NCBI GenBank assembly: GCA_021030915.1
Contig: JAGEMR010000176.1
Coordinates: 1-53,737, forward strand
Length of the DNA stretch: 53,737 nt
Source: Astrothelium macrocarpum
Lineage: Eukaryota > Ascomycota > Dothideomycetes > Trypetheliales > Trypetheliaceae
Direction: 5' to 3'
Part shown: in pieces, positions 21,430-33,104 of the stretch
How positions within the stretch are numbered: the stretch's first letter is position 1
How the letters are laid out: each line of letters begins with the position of its first letter
Translations under genes and position numbers: made by a program
The notes under the pieces: model-generated
The model's input: the letters and a program-made list of their open reading frames with translations, nothing else
Told to the model about the DNA's origin: nothing
Database searches by the model: none

Positions 21430-23168
21430 CTATAGATTACCAGAGAAGTTTCCTTGTTCGTCTAGGTCTTTGATCATTTGATTGGCAATAGTTTTGATCT
21501 GCGACCAGCGCATGTTGAGCATCGCCTTGGTCGCACCGGGCAGCCTCTTCTCTATCTTTCTACCTGAAGCCATTTCTTCTTTACCATGATCTTCTGCATT
21601 GCTCTGCTGGGCAACCTCGTCGACAGTTTGCAGCTTGCTCTGCGCCTCGTCTTTGAGACTTTTGCAAAAACCAAGCAGAAGGTGATTTGTCTGTGTCAAC
21701 TCTTCCCCAGACAGCTCCCGGCCATCGACGAATGAATGCCAGCCCTCCTCCCCATGGTCAATCAAAAGGAATAGTACGACTTGAGTCCGGTGACATGGTG
21801 CCCACGATAAAGAGTCAGAAGAGTTGTGGAGCACGTAATTTTTGTAGTAACCTGCCTCTCTCAGCAGTTCGGTCTGATGATCTGAGAGACAAGGGAGGAT
21901 GTGATGATCGAGAGAAATATTATCGGAGCGATTGAGGGGCTGTGAGAGTATGAAGCCGTCTGTCCGGCCTACTGTCAGCTACAGATGGAAATGGTTTTCC
22001 TTTTCACACTGTTTCTCAAGGACGTTTCTAGAACAGCAAAGTTGCGCCATTTGGGATAGAGACTGCATGCCAAGATTCAAGAGGCAGAACGGGCAATGTG
22101 TCAGATGACAGTAAGAACGGGAAGTCGGCAGGATAAAGTTGCAAAATGCTTACAGTCTACAAGCAAAAAGTCATTGTCAAAGGACCCGTACGAGACAAAT
22201 AGTTCTTCGCCGGCAGCGTAATCGCGATCACAAGTGGCAGTGTAGCCCTCCTTGGTGAAGTTTACTTCGCACTAGATTCAAGGCCAGAACGTTTTAGCGC
22301 TTTGACGACATTTGCAGTGCAACATGTGACGAGGACACTGCAGCTCATGTTCTTGCGGCGCGAACATGATTTGGATTAGAGAGCGGGACACAACATACAC
22401 CGTCTGTGCTGTGATTGAAAAAGTCGATAAACGGGCACATGGCCATGCACTCTTGGGGATCTTGAGCCAGTTTTCGCCGCTTCTGGCTGTGTTTTGGAAG
22501 CGATGGATAATCCCACCAGAAACAACGCGTGTTGACCAGTAGCCAGCAGTAGGTAAAGGTGTGGCGCATGGATACGGTATCCGCCAGAATGGAATGCGAA
22601 ACAGCAGCATCCCAATCACGCTCCAGCTTCGTGCGTTGATCTTGGAGATGGACATCTGCTCTCGGAGGCAGGTCCGGTGCTCCACCACGCCACATCAAAG
22701 GCATCGAATCAGCGACTTGTTCGCTCGTGGGTAACGTCGCTCGCCATTCCCGCATGGGCGCGTCAGGATCGCCATGCCAGATGGCCAGCGCAGTGGCGAG
22801 CTTCCCGTGGGTGCTCCATCTTGCAGGCAGGCGCAGGCTTCGTAGATGCGGAGATTCGATGGTCAGAAGGGCAGACGCCGGGATTCGGACGACGACTTGC
22901 CCCTTCTGCGAGCAACAAGAAGAAGTGAGCACAGCGGTATTGTGTGGAGGAGGGAGACGGACGGGGATGCCCGTCACAGAAGGGGGGAGAACCAAGCAAC
23001 CTTGAGCGCCTTATCGGCTGTCAGGCCCACGCCGCCTACACCTGGGAATAAAACGGGGCGGATGCCGCGGAGGTCTGCACCGTGCTGGTCGACGAGCCAT
23101 GTGGTCAGGACGCTGTGGGCAGATGAAACAGTGTCGCGGGCTGGGCGAGGCACATTGTTCAGTGCCAT
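21430..23168 (-). CDS. SET-domain protein lysine methyltransferase (Rubisco LSMT/RKM/SETD6-like)
   Basis: Exons are 23168-23001, 22905-22399, 22271-22154 and 21959-21430, giving 440 aa with all phases matching. The family transfers methyl groups from S-adenosylmethionine to lysines of non-histone proteins, often ribosomal proteins or elongation factors. The split SET domain is visible: GVGLTADKALKKGQVVVRIP near residue 45 (SAM-binding N-SET), a long iSET insertion, then CPFIDFFNHS at about 215-224 with the conserved N-H-S, and EELFVSYG with the catalytic Tyr in exon 3. Exon 4 resumes with YGFIL and carries the C-terminal helical substrate-binding domain. It starts 294 bp from a divergent short Zn2Cys6 gene. 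The substrate cannot be told. Confidence 0.85.
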
Positions 23169-23462
23169 TGCACAAGACAGCGGACGCGGAGTTGCCCTCG
23201 AGAGCAGGTGAATGGAGCTTAAGCAGCAGCGTGAAGATCCTTCTCCGCAGGCCGGCCAGCATACGTAGGGAATACGTGAATACCTACACATCTTACCCTC
23301 TCGAGCAACGCGACAAAGCCACACAGATGCTCTGCGTGCTTTCCGATGAAGCGCTTTTCCGATGCTCGATCTGGCTCGTAACCAGTTCTCGAGCCGGCGA
23401 ACCTGTTTAAATTTCCTTTCGGGCTCGCTGCTGCTGGAGGAGAGGCCAACGGAGGCAAAAAA

Positions 23463-24109
23463 ATGTCTTCCTCGGAGTCAAGTCCGCCCATCTTCACCAC
23501 CGCTTCTTCTTCGCCACCGCATTATTCCCCTCCTTATCCACCCTTGCATCTCCAATCTTCCTCTTCTGTCAGTCCCCAGCCACTCGGCGCTGATCCATCG
23601 TCATCTCAAGCTGGCTGGACTCGTCTCAAGCGCCAACAAGTCGCTGCAGCCTGCAAAGCCTGTCACCAGCGAAAGTCAAAGGTACAATTTCCCCTCATTT
23701 GACTTTTACTAAATTCCACTTCTGGCTAAGACTTTCTTTTCAGTGTGATGGATTGCGCCCTGCGTGCACAGCCTGCCAACAACGTGGCCTTGCCTGCCAT
23801 TACGATGTTGAGCCCGAGGAGTCTCGGATGATGGCGTTGAAGAGGAAGAACGAAGATCTTGAACGGGAGCTGTCACAGCTGTGGGAACTGTACACTTTCC
23901 TACAGACTCGTCCGCTGCCAGAAGCACACCAGATACTGGATCGCATACGTTCTTCCGCCGACATCCTTGCCGTTCTGGAATTCGTCAAGGATGGCGACCT
24001 ACTGATGCAAATGGCAGCGAGAGCTCTGGCCGATCCTTCAAGTAGACCACGTGGAGACCCTTCTCAGCCACCAAGACCGCCTGATCCTTCACGGTCTTTC
24101 AATACTTGA
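23463..24109 (+). CDS. short Zn2Cys6 transcription factor
   Basis: Exons are 23463-23681 and 23744-24109; the 62-nt intron splits the zinc cluster after its third basic segment. The product is 194 aa. The first 55 residues are Ser/Pro-rich. The cluster reads ACKACHQRKSK then CDGLRPACTACQQRGLAC, with all six Cys present in Cx2Cx6Cx5Cx2Cx6C spacing. A coiled-coil dimerisation helix follows (KRKNEDLERELSQLWELY), then an ILDRIRSSADILAVLEFVKDGD segment common behind such clusters. The usual 400-residue middle homology region is absent, so this is a minimal form. A DNA-binding role is secure by family; targets are unknown. The divergent SET gene shares its promoter region. Confidence 0.85.
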
Positions 24110-27100
24110 GAGGAATTTCCGGGAACGCTCATAAGAATGGTCTGAACGGCACATGAACCATTCTGGCCAAGGTACGAAATTTTCATTTGCCATATAAAAA
24201 TTGCATTCATTCGGAACTTTCGGTTCTATTGCATGCCCTGAAAGGGGCACTTTGTATATTTGAAGCGCTCCCCCGGCGCTTAACATAATTATTCATGTGA
24301 CAATGGGCGGAGATATGAATCGGATTAGTCACAGCTCTACAGTACTGGCGGTGGATGGGACCCGGGGGGGCTTTTTGCATCTCGCATTTCTGGCGCACAG
24401 TGAATTGCATGGAGGAGGAGCATTATCGACTCTGCATCAATGCACGTGGTTCGCATCGTGGGAGAACCAAAATCCAAATCAACACTGGGAGGAATGTTGT
24501 TTTTCGGCAGACCAGTCAGACTATTTCGAATTATGCATGCGCGCGGTGTGCTCGATTCAATCGAATCTTTTGCCGCTATCTATGTCCATCACCTACCTTG
24601 TCACCATTCTAGATCTTGCTCTTGTTGTCACAACGATGTGCATAGTGAAGATCTCTCACGTCGAAAAGTCGTTCACCTAGACGCCTATTTAGGAACGTTA
24701 GCTCTCGTCTTTACCTTGCAACGAGCACAAAATTTGAGATGGGAATAGGCGATATTGCGCAAGTATTGATGTTTCTTTCTCCAGTATTTTGTTCCACTTT
24801 GATTCCAGATTCTTGACTTCATGGTGGAAAGAGTCAAGCAGTATCTAATGTTTGCAGTATTGATACGCTCCCTGTGTTCACATAGGGAGCGCCTGGGTTA
24901 CGCTCCGAGAGGCTTTTTCTCAACTCGCCAGCACACTCAACTCCAAGTTTCCGAGAACGCATGTGAAACAACGTCTCATAAGTGTTATTGGTGAGATATT
25001 AGGTTTGGGATGAAAACCGTATATTCGAGTAAAGAAAGACTTGACGGATCCAGTTTGCTTATTCGAGAATTCGCTGATTCGTCGAACCAAACATATGTGC
25101 ATCGGCCGAGATGCAAGACACCTGAAACAGCACCCCCGACAATACGCGGGGAGAAAAGTCCTATCAGCGCATCAGACCGGGTACTCGGATGACTTCGGCA
25201 CAAAGTGATACGTCAATATGTACGAGGCACAAGGTCCAGATGGTAGATATCAAAGAGGCGAAGAGTCGCAATATGGTAAAATGATATCAAAACAGGGCAC
25301 GCTAATGGTGCTCATACAGTCATGGATAACTTTCAGTAATAAGACAAGGAATTGTGAATGGATTGAAACATGGATAACAAGGTTGAGCTCCTCCATGCTG
25401 AGTACAATGAAAAGGAATCCAAGAGGACGGTTCCGGGACTTGTGATGCGTTTCTCAAAGAGTCTTGAGAGATCCAAGAATCAATCAAGCCTTGTCTCCTT
25501 TTCCCAGCGATCTTGGAAAGATTGAACTCAAAATCATATTGGTAACCATCGATGAGATCGAACGGGCTCTGTTCATCGCGTCAAAGGGGAACGCGTCACG
25601 CTCAACACACTATGTCGTGATCCTGGCTTTCATTTATGAGTAGGGGACGTCTGGGGTTTAATGAAAGCGTATTCCACTGCGTGGCCACGACTCGCGCAGA
25701 TGCTTGCTCAGGTGTGGTCTCCCATTGCCGACAGTATTGATTGTTGATATAGGAGGTTCATGAAAGTTCATTGCTTGTGCATGCTGAGTTCCAGGACCCG
25801 CACTTCTCCGGTTACAGATGTCAAGCTTTACATGGATCGTCATGTTCTTGGGTTATTCCGATGTGTTAGGGTGAGGAGATGCCGAAAAGCCAAGGAACCC
25901 TAAGGCGTATACAGCTGCAATTCTATAACGAACAAGGACGAGGCTTAACAGTCGACGCGGGTGTGTCCGCCATGCCATACAACGGTCCTTCTCCGAGAAT
26001 AGGCCAATGATATGCATACCATCGTACACCTGTATCCACTTCGTGACAATATCCTGGTGAATTGCTCCATCCTCTGACCGATATATTGCAGAGGTATAGA
26101 ACTAGAAAATGTGCATAGTAGTACAACAGAGCATATGATTGTACCTTTGCCATCTCGTCCCTGAACAAGCTGTGGAGAAGAAACACTTACGTGGGGTGTG
26201 TATAAGATCTGCGTTATTTGTCCTGTCCTACCTTGTACGCGACTCGCTCGGCTATGCACAGTGCGCTCGGTGAGCAAGGGAAAGAAAACCCCTTTCTTTG
26301 CCGTTGCAAAACTAGATGCGCGAGCACGGGAGAGCTATTGGGTGGACAAGGATTCTGACTCCCTCCTAGTTTCTGGGTAAAAGATCAATCAAGGATAAGA
26401 GATTCTCAGAAGTGTTTTGCATGCCCGCCCAAACGCACTGAGAACCTAATTGTCTGCGGGGAACCGCTCACTTTAAAGTTTGATCTGATCGAGATGAAAT
26501 TTTTGAAATATTACCTCGGCCGACCAAAGCACTGGAATTCTGTTACGTTGTCATGAACCTGAAGCACGACCGTTCTCTGTGCTTCCAAAGTGATTATGCA
26601 TTGTGAGATGTAGGACGAGGTAGAAAGTGGAACGTGGAAGTAGCAAGATGCAGAGATAGTCCCATGTAGATTCGCCGGCATAGGCGCATACCTAGTTAAG
26701 AAAAAATTTCTGCGCGGAAAGGTGGCTCCTTCTAGCAGCAAGATCAGCAGAGATTCGTCGCACGATCAAAGCGGCCGATTCAATATCTGATAGACGACTG
26801 CTTGATGAGCATGGTGTAGTAGGAAAAGCAATCAGGCAAAGTTTGCGTAGGCACTTTGCCAAGCTCTTTTCCATACACAGTCAGCCTGGTAGTATTTGAG
26901 GCACAGAACCATCTTCTCGACTAGGCTGGCTGATAAGCGAGCTGCTAAGGATCTATGACTCGACCGGGTGGGCCGCTACTCCGTAAAAGCAAAGATTACG
27001 CTGCCAAGATTATAATAAAGCAAAAAAGGGACAATGACTTGCAACAGAATTTCCTCAATGCAGCTAGCTAATCACTAGTTAGCCGTGTTTCAGAATATTC

Positions 27101-28422
27101 GATGTGGAGTACAGCGAGGCAAAACGCTGCTAATGTACTGGAGATCTGTAAAAAGTTTGTCAGACGTGCATGCGTACGATGGTGCGTAAGCGCGGCACTT
27201 CCCTTGCCGCTTCCAGAATTGGAGCAGCAGAAACACACCGGTGCCAATAGATGAAAGAAAAGCTATGGACAGCTCCAACTTGGAGGATTCTTGTTTCCGG
27301 GCCGCTGTCAGGTCGGCCGTCGCGCGTCATCATGGTGAGATCATTACAACAGGTCAGCCTGCGCGCATGGTAGCCACGCGAGCGGCTGAATTGCAGGTCG
27401 TAATCCGCGAAGCACACTTTGAAATCTGTTAAGATGTACCTTTTTTTTTGGAGCCTGAACCCCCGCAATGGAGAACATAGTAGAAGACCGAAAAAAAAAA
27501 GGCCCGATAATGGATGACCGTGACTAGCGGGGATATGGCATGCATAACCTTAGGCACTTAGCAGAGCGTCGCGCCGCACCGCACATGGCACACAAGCCCT
27601 AAGGCCTACTGAAGCACCGGTCACTGGACTTGCCCATCCTTACTGTGCCGCTCAAATACGAAAGTGGTGGTAGTGTTGCATGTGAGCGGAATTTGCTTTT
27701 TAGGACTTTATGGCCAGCCAAAATGGTCGAAAGCGCTGACTCGCAACCATGAGCCCAACTAACCGTTTCCCCTTTGTGCGGCACCCGTGCCTGTCCCTTT
27801 AGGAGCTGCGCGGCATCCCAATTTCAGTGCCGACTGCAATATGCCGAAGTTGATATACATTGAAGGCACCTTCACGACCACCCCTACAGGAGCAAGCTTT
27901 GCTCAGGGGCGATAAACTCTGTGCCTGGCGCGACTCCAAGGTGACAGCGAAGCATTAGGTAGCTTCTCAGTCCTGGATTGGTGGTGATAGACAGGTACCG
28001 AGATGCACAGTTGCTTCCTGCATGCTCCAACCTAGTCTTCGATAAGCTTCTCCCGGAGGCTGACTTGTACCACAATCCACACGTGGGTGGTTGCATCGGT
28101 TGGTGCGGTCAGTCAAGGTTGTTGGCTTCATCCCGGATCCTGATTAGAGCATCAGGTAAGCCCGTACACACTCTTCCCTTGTAAGGCCCGTTGTCGAACC
28201 AGCGCGGCGGTGCCAGCTGTTCTCGACGTGATGAAGAGTAGATCAGTGCCTCTAGGCCCATTTTACTATGCCCGGTTCGCCTACTCCAGTTTACTCCACA
28301 CTTCCAATTTCATGTCTCCAAAAGACTATAGCAAGTCCATTCGCGTTTCTCTGCATTACCGCGCTGCTTACAACTAGCCATTGATGAGCTTCTGCTTACC
28401 TCTGTGAGGGACTGCCGCTCCC
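24110..28422. other. 4.3-kb gene-poor stretch
   Basis: Composition is ordinary, not AT-saturated. Open frames are under about 130 codons, overlap on both strands, and show no recognisable domain, signal peptide plus cysteine pattern, or spliceable extension. One open, non-ATG frame on the plus strand at about 26700-26900 encodes an amphipathic basic segment (contains RRLLDEHGVVGKAIRQ) that reads like a coding relic, but I cannot name it. Short poly-A or poly-T runs occur near 27440 and 27490. I see no tRNA or repeat array. Confidence 0.4.
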
Positions 28423-29829
28423 ATGGCCACTTTTGTTCTGCCCGCTGTACTGCCCTCGGACGAAAACCGCGGATACATTTTGATAGACATAACCTGGGCC
28501 TTTTTGGGAATCTCAACCATTCTGATAACTGGACGGCTGTATTCAAAGATCTTCAGACTGCACCGATATGCCTTGGACGATGGCTTGATGCTCTTTGCTT
28601 GGGTATTTGCTGCTATTAATTGGTTCTTCTTTGACATTCGAGCTGACTCTCAGTAGGCAGCGGCCCTCATCTACTCAGCTGCTGTCCAGACGGGGTTTCA
28701 CTTTGGCATGGGACGTCACTGGGAATACCTAACAGTAGCCTTGGGTATTGATATCTTGAGGTGGATCTATGTAGCCCAAGCCTTTGCGATTGTCTCGCCA
28801 GCGCTGGGTCGAATCTCATTCTGCTTTTATCTTCTTGCTATGATTGGAAAGACGAGACACGTGCTCAAGTATCCGCTCTATGTCTTTATCATATTGCAAG
28901 CTGTCTTCAATTTTGCTTTGATTGTTACTCTCTATTCCGTTTGTGGCGGGGACGTGAAAGTGATTGCAGAGTATGTCGTCCCAAAATTTGGTTGTGGTCT
29001 TGAGCGACATTATTGATAGTCCTCTAGTCCAGCCCTCACCTGTTACAGACCATCTCCCTGGGCAAACTTTACGTTTTTCGTTGGGGGTAAGGGGTTAGCA
29101 AAGTACTACTCCTGGATTTTACGCTGACAAAAGTATAGCTCTGAACGTCATTACGGATGCCTTCCTTACATTGGCACCATCACTCATGATTTGGAATCTC
29201 AGGACTCATTTGAGCGTCAAAATTGCCGCTTGCTTGCTTCTAAGCTTGAGTTTCCTGTAAGCTCTCTATTCTGCATAGCCTATGGAGCTATTCACTGACT
29301 TTCTCAGTGCCATGGGAGCCGCGATTTGGAGAACAGTAGAGATCAGAGTCCTCTTCTCTAGAGATATCGACTTCACTCGTGTGTATCTCCTCACCCTTGG
29401 TGACCAATGCGACTGACTTTCATGGTAGATGATATTGTTCCATACTTCATGGCTGCTGCTGTGGAAATGAACGTTGTCATAATCGCCGCATCTATACCTA
29501 CACTCGGACCCATCTTTAAGCGCAAACGCAGCAAGGGGTTGAGCACCGATTCCAGTGCCAGAGCCTTGTCTGGAGATAGCGGCGAGATTCAATATAATAT
29601 GGGCCAAGCTCTAGGTATGCGAATGCCGAAACTTGGAAATTCCGTCACGATCACGGCAGGTCCTCTGGTGAGAGCGCATAGCGAAGAGGAGATCCTCCCA
29701 CTATCTCCCATGGCACCGGCCGCTATCAAGAGAGTGATGCACACGGATGTCTCGGTGCAACATCTGGACGGTCGGGATGAGGAAATGATTGAATCTTTTT
29801 TGCCCGTGCGAAATATAATAAAGTTTTGA
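28423..29829 (+). CDS. PTH11-like rhodopsin-fold integral membrane protein
   Basis: Exons are 28423-28602, 28657-28970, 29028-29086, 29139-29256, 29308-29378 and 29429-29829, giving 380 aa with every phase consistent. The fold is the seven-helix fungal rhodopsin domain found in PTH11-related receptors, without an N-terminal CFEM domain. Visible family marks: helix 1 ITWAFLGISTILITGRLYSK, then LDDGLMLFAW, FHFGMGRH, the FVGALNVITDAFLTLAPS stretch of helix 5/6, IWRTVEIRVLF, and VEMNVVIIAASIPTLGP. The last 110 residues are cytosolic and disordered. PTH11-class proteins act in host-surface and nutrient sensing in some plant pathogens; for this paralogue the ligand and role are unknown. The fifth intron boundary (phase 1, giving FTHDIVP) is the least certain. 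Confidence 0.8.
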
Positions 29830-29977
29830 TTGGAAAAGTCTCTAATATGATGTGGTCGACGCCACTTGCCGAAAATGGCTCTTTTTCCTGTTTTGATACC
29901 CAGTCGCCGCTTGAAAGACCAGTTGGGCTAGTTGCGGTGTTCGGAAACCTATGAAAAATGTAGCATAGGATAGTTTC

Positions 29978-31987
29978 TTAGCTAGAAACACGAGCAACAT
30001 CTTTTCTTTCGATGTCACGCATCTGATCAAGCTCAGGTCCAGCTGCGTTCCCCGCCTTGACTTGATTCTTTAGCTCATTTAGCGTGCCGAGTGTGTTTTC
30101 CGGTAGCGTGCCGTTCGCGTCGTTCCGGCACAAACTCTCTAAAACACTAATCAATCTTGGTATGTGTTTCCCTCTGACATGAGCGAAACCTGGAGTTCTT
30201 CTTGCTAGTAGAATGACAAGGAGCTCTAGTAGACCATCCAGAGGCTTAGTCTCCTTGGCTAAATATTCTTGTTGCTTCCGTATCAAACCTTCTTTGGCCT
30301 CTCTGTGAGCATCAACGTCGCCTGCGAGCTCTGCGATCTCGTACTGAGGTGGAAAAGATCTTAGATCTTCGATGCCACGCCACTGGGTTTTTAGCGCATC
30401 CAACTTCCGATCCAAGGCTTTGTCGTTACATTGTTGCGCAAGCTTTGACAGTGGAGACTGAGGTTTGAGATTCAGTGGGATCAACGTCTCCTTGATCCAC
30501 ATTTCAAGCGTTTCCCCCAGGACTTTGACAAGATCACCGTGTTCTTTGATACTTTGAATGAACTGTTGTGCAAGGTCCACCTTGTAAAGTACCCGCTCGC
30601 AGTATTGGAACCGGAAGCGCTCTTTTATCGCAGTATATTCTTTGGCGAGCTGCGTATCGAAGGCTGATTTGATCTGGTTGTTCAGATTTCGATCCTGAAG
30701 CCGCTGCTTCAATTCGTTCCGGTCAACAGACGTAAGGCCATCTTTATCCTTTAGAAGTTTATCTAGGGTATGTGCCACATCAAAAGTAGGCTGCCGTGTC
30801 CCGCTTTCTACTTGCTTCATTGCACTTTCTCGAGCAAAGCCCTCAAGTTGAGACGCCAGATCATGCCGCCATTTCTCGGAGACTAAGAGATCGTGAAATT
30901 TTAGGCAAGGCGTCTGAAGAAGATGCTTGACACCCGTAGCTTCGCTGCTGTTTAAGTAAGGATCGATGAGTAAGTTTAGGGCTGCGGATCGTATGTGGTT
31001 TGGTATGTCCGTGAACGACATCCTAACTATCCCTATTGCAGAGAGATCAGAGTCCACTTGACGTGCTAGATCCTGTATCCAGTGAAAGGAGAGCGCATCT
31101 GTGTTGTTGATAATGTATGTATTATGCTCTTCAAGCACTTGCGCACGTAATGACATACTCGATTTTTCAACAAGTGGTCGGCCGCCATATGGCCTTGGCA
31201 CTGGTTCTAGTAGATTCGCATACTGCAACTTGCCGGTCCGTAAAGCCTGCAAGATGTACGAATTCGGTGAAAATAGGGGAGTTTCTTGCCCACGATCTTG
31301 CAGCCACCCGTTCAGAGACCCACCGTCCGTGACCAATACTTTTTTGGCAAGCAACAAGACTAGAACATTTGGTAATTTGAGATCTTGAAAGTTTGAATGA
31401 ACGTCTAGTTCTCGGGTGATAGATTGATCCTGTGCCGCGGACATGATCTCTTGAATGCCGGCCAAATATAGTCCGTAAGACTTCCTGGAGATCAGATAAT
31501 CCCTATCTTCTAATATTTCCAGGTAGATCTGACTATTGGCCGGAGATTCCACACGATTGACTTTGTCAACTAAATCCCGCATCTGAGGCATATTGATGTC
31601 GTTTCCATGGGCAAAGTGCTTTGTTGAAACTCCAATTCGATCGGATATTTTTTTGAGCTCATCCAAGATTGAATTCTGCTCCTCTTCAGGAATGATGGAT
31701 TTTTTATCAGAACTCAGCAGACAGTGCTGCAATTCAGATTTTAGAGATGCCATGCATTGTGCTTGAGCAATGTCAAATTGCGATGCGAGTTCCTCGAAAG
31801 TGATCCGTTCCTTGGCATTTTTGTATATTCCTTTGAAGTCTTTCTTGATCCGATTTGAGCTGAGTAAATGTGTCTCCGAGGCAGTTGAAACCAAAGAGTC
31901 ATCCTGGATACCCTGTATTTGACCTTGTTCAGAGGGAAATTGCCTGACCAACTCACGTATATCATCGAGATGGAAAATACTCGACAT
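29978..31987 (-). CDS. 669-aa helical protein, possible divergent UFL1 (UFM1 E3 ligase)-like
   Basis: Single exon; I start at the ATG at 31987 (context ccaatATGtcg), twelve bases inside the longest frame. I do not recognise it with certainty. It is soluble, helical, charged and lacks membrane segments. The N-terminus reads DDIRELVRQF, then LLSSNRIKKDFKGIYKNAKE and RITFEELASQFDI, which resembles the repeated winged-helix layout of UFL1, where an ITxxQLxxEI element is followed by RVxxxDLAxxxxVDL. Later LAGIQEIMSAAQ and ETPLFSPNSYI sit where UFL1 has its IRGLFSAITRP and FVPDIY stretches. UFL1 transfers UFM1 to ribosomal and ER proteins. This is pattern-level similarity judged by eye only; a generic helical scaffold is the alternative. 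It is head-to-head with PDCD5 across 342 bp. Confidence 0.4.
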   Translation of the reverse strand: MSSIFHLDDIRELVRQFPSEQGQIQGIQDDSLVSTASETHLLSSNRIKKDFKGIYKNAKERITFEELASQFDIAQAQCMASLKSELQHCLLSSDKKSIIPEEEQNSILDELKKISDRIGVSTKHFAHGNDINMPQMRDLVDKVNRVESPANSQIYLEILEDRDYLISRKSYGLYLAGIQEIMSAAQDQSITRELDVHSNFQDLKLPNVLVLLLAKKVLVTDGGSLNGWLQDRGQETPLFSPNSYILQALRTGKLQYANLLEPVPRPYGGRPLVEKSSMSLRAQVLEEHNTYIINNTDALSFHWIQDLARQVDSDLSAIGIVRMSFTDIPNHIRSAALNLLIDPYLNSSEATGVKHLLQTPCLKFHDLLVSEKWRHDLASQLEGFARESAMKQVESGTRQPTFDVAHTLDKLLKDKDGLTSVDRNELKQRLQDRNLNNQIKSAFDTQLAKEYTAIKERFRFQYCERVLYKVDLAQQFIQSIKEHGDLVKVLGETLEMWIKETLIPLNLKPQSPLSKLAQQCNDKALDRKLDALKTQWRGIEDLRSFPPQYEIAELAGDVDAHREAKEGLIRKQQEYLAKETKPLDGLLELLVILLARRTPGFAHVRGKHIPRLISVLESLCRNDANGTLPENTLGTLNELKNQVKAGNAAGPELDQMRDIERKDVARVSS

Positions 31988-32329
31988 ATTGGAGATCATA
32001 TGAATCCAGAAAGAGTGCAGAAACCTTTTCTATGATCGAACCAGTAAAGTGTGAGTGTCCAGCGTAGACTATGCACGGTCATGACGTTGATGGCCCTTCG
32101 AGGACCAACAGTATTTCCTGTTGCAAGGTTCGATGACCGGTTAGCTGCTCTGCGGTCCAAGAGATGTTGTTGTTTCTGTTGGCACGGTAGCTGGTAAATT
32201 ATCTGGCTGATGCTGTTCAAAAATTTGGGATATAGGCACGAGCCTTCCCCCACCAACGCGGCATCCCACCGACGCGAAAGCTCGTGATCTCGCGAAGTGA
32301 GCCTAGACTTTGTACCTCTGGTTTTCAAT

Positions 32330-32932
32330 ATGTCGGACGCAGATCTTGAGGAAGTGAGCTGATCAAAACTCGTCTCTGATCTCGGCTTACCATCGTGTAG
32401 ATAAGAAAAGCGCGTCTCCAGCAGTTGCGCCAGCAGGCCGGTGGTGCTGCTGGACCTGTGGAGGAAGGACAGGAAGACCAGCAAAAGTAAGCGAGCCCCA
32501 ATTTTTTGCTCTCATACATTATGACTTGCTTATACTTTGTCTAGACAACGTGAAGGTGAGCAGCTCTTACTTCCCGCATGATATCTGCGTGCTCACCCAC
32601 AATGTCCTTGCACAGCCGAAGCTCGTTCAAATATTCTCTCTCAGATACTTACTCCTGACGCCGCTGATCGTCTTGGTCGAATACGACTTGTCCGCGAGTC
32701 TCGGGCAACAGATGTCGAAAACCGACTCATCATGCTGGCACGATCGGGTCAGCTCCGGAGTAAAGTTACCGAGGACCAGCTGAAAGATATTTTGGCGGCC
32801 ATATCAGAACAGCAAGGCGGACGGGGTGGCGATGGGTCTGGAGAGGGAGGTGGAGATAGTGTGGGAACTATAAAAGTACAGAGGAAAAGGGGAGGTTGGG
32901 ATGATGATGACGACGATTTGTTGGATTTATGA
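32330..32932 (+). CDS. PDCD5 / TFAR19 family DNA-binding protein
   Basis: Exons are 32330-32353 (8 codons), 32401-32486, 32545-32555 (an 11-nt microexon) and 32616-32932, giving 145 aa. The order matches the family: MSDADLEEIRKARLQQLRQQ at the N-terminus, a Gly/Gln linker, KQREAEARSNILSQILTP, the core DRLGRIRLV with ENRLIMLARSGQL, and an acidic C-terminal tail (WDDDDDDLLDL). PDCD5 proteins form a three-helix bundle and bind the chaperonin CCT; in animals they take part in apoptosis and TIP60 control, and in archaea and yeast (Ymr074c) homologues exist. All four splice junctions are GT-AG (gtgagc, gtaagc, gtgagc). Confidence 0.9.
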
Positions 32933-33104
32933 TACCTCAGAGAGCATGAATTGCATCACGGCGTAAGAGGTTATCTTTTGTATACTGTTTCATTCATGGT
33001 GGTGCATTGGGCGGAGTCCACGGTATCGTAGCATCGAATCCACAAGACCTGCCTTCTCTTCCATCTTATTGCTTGGGAAAGGAGGCTAAAGTCGCCAGTC
33101 GATT

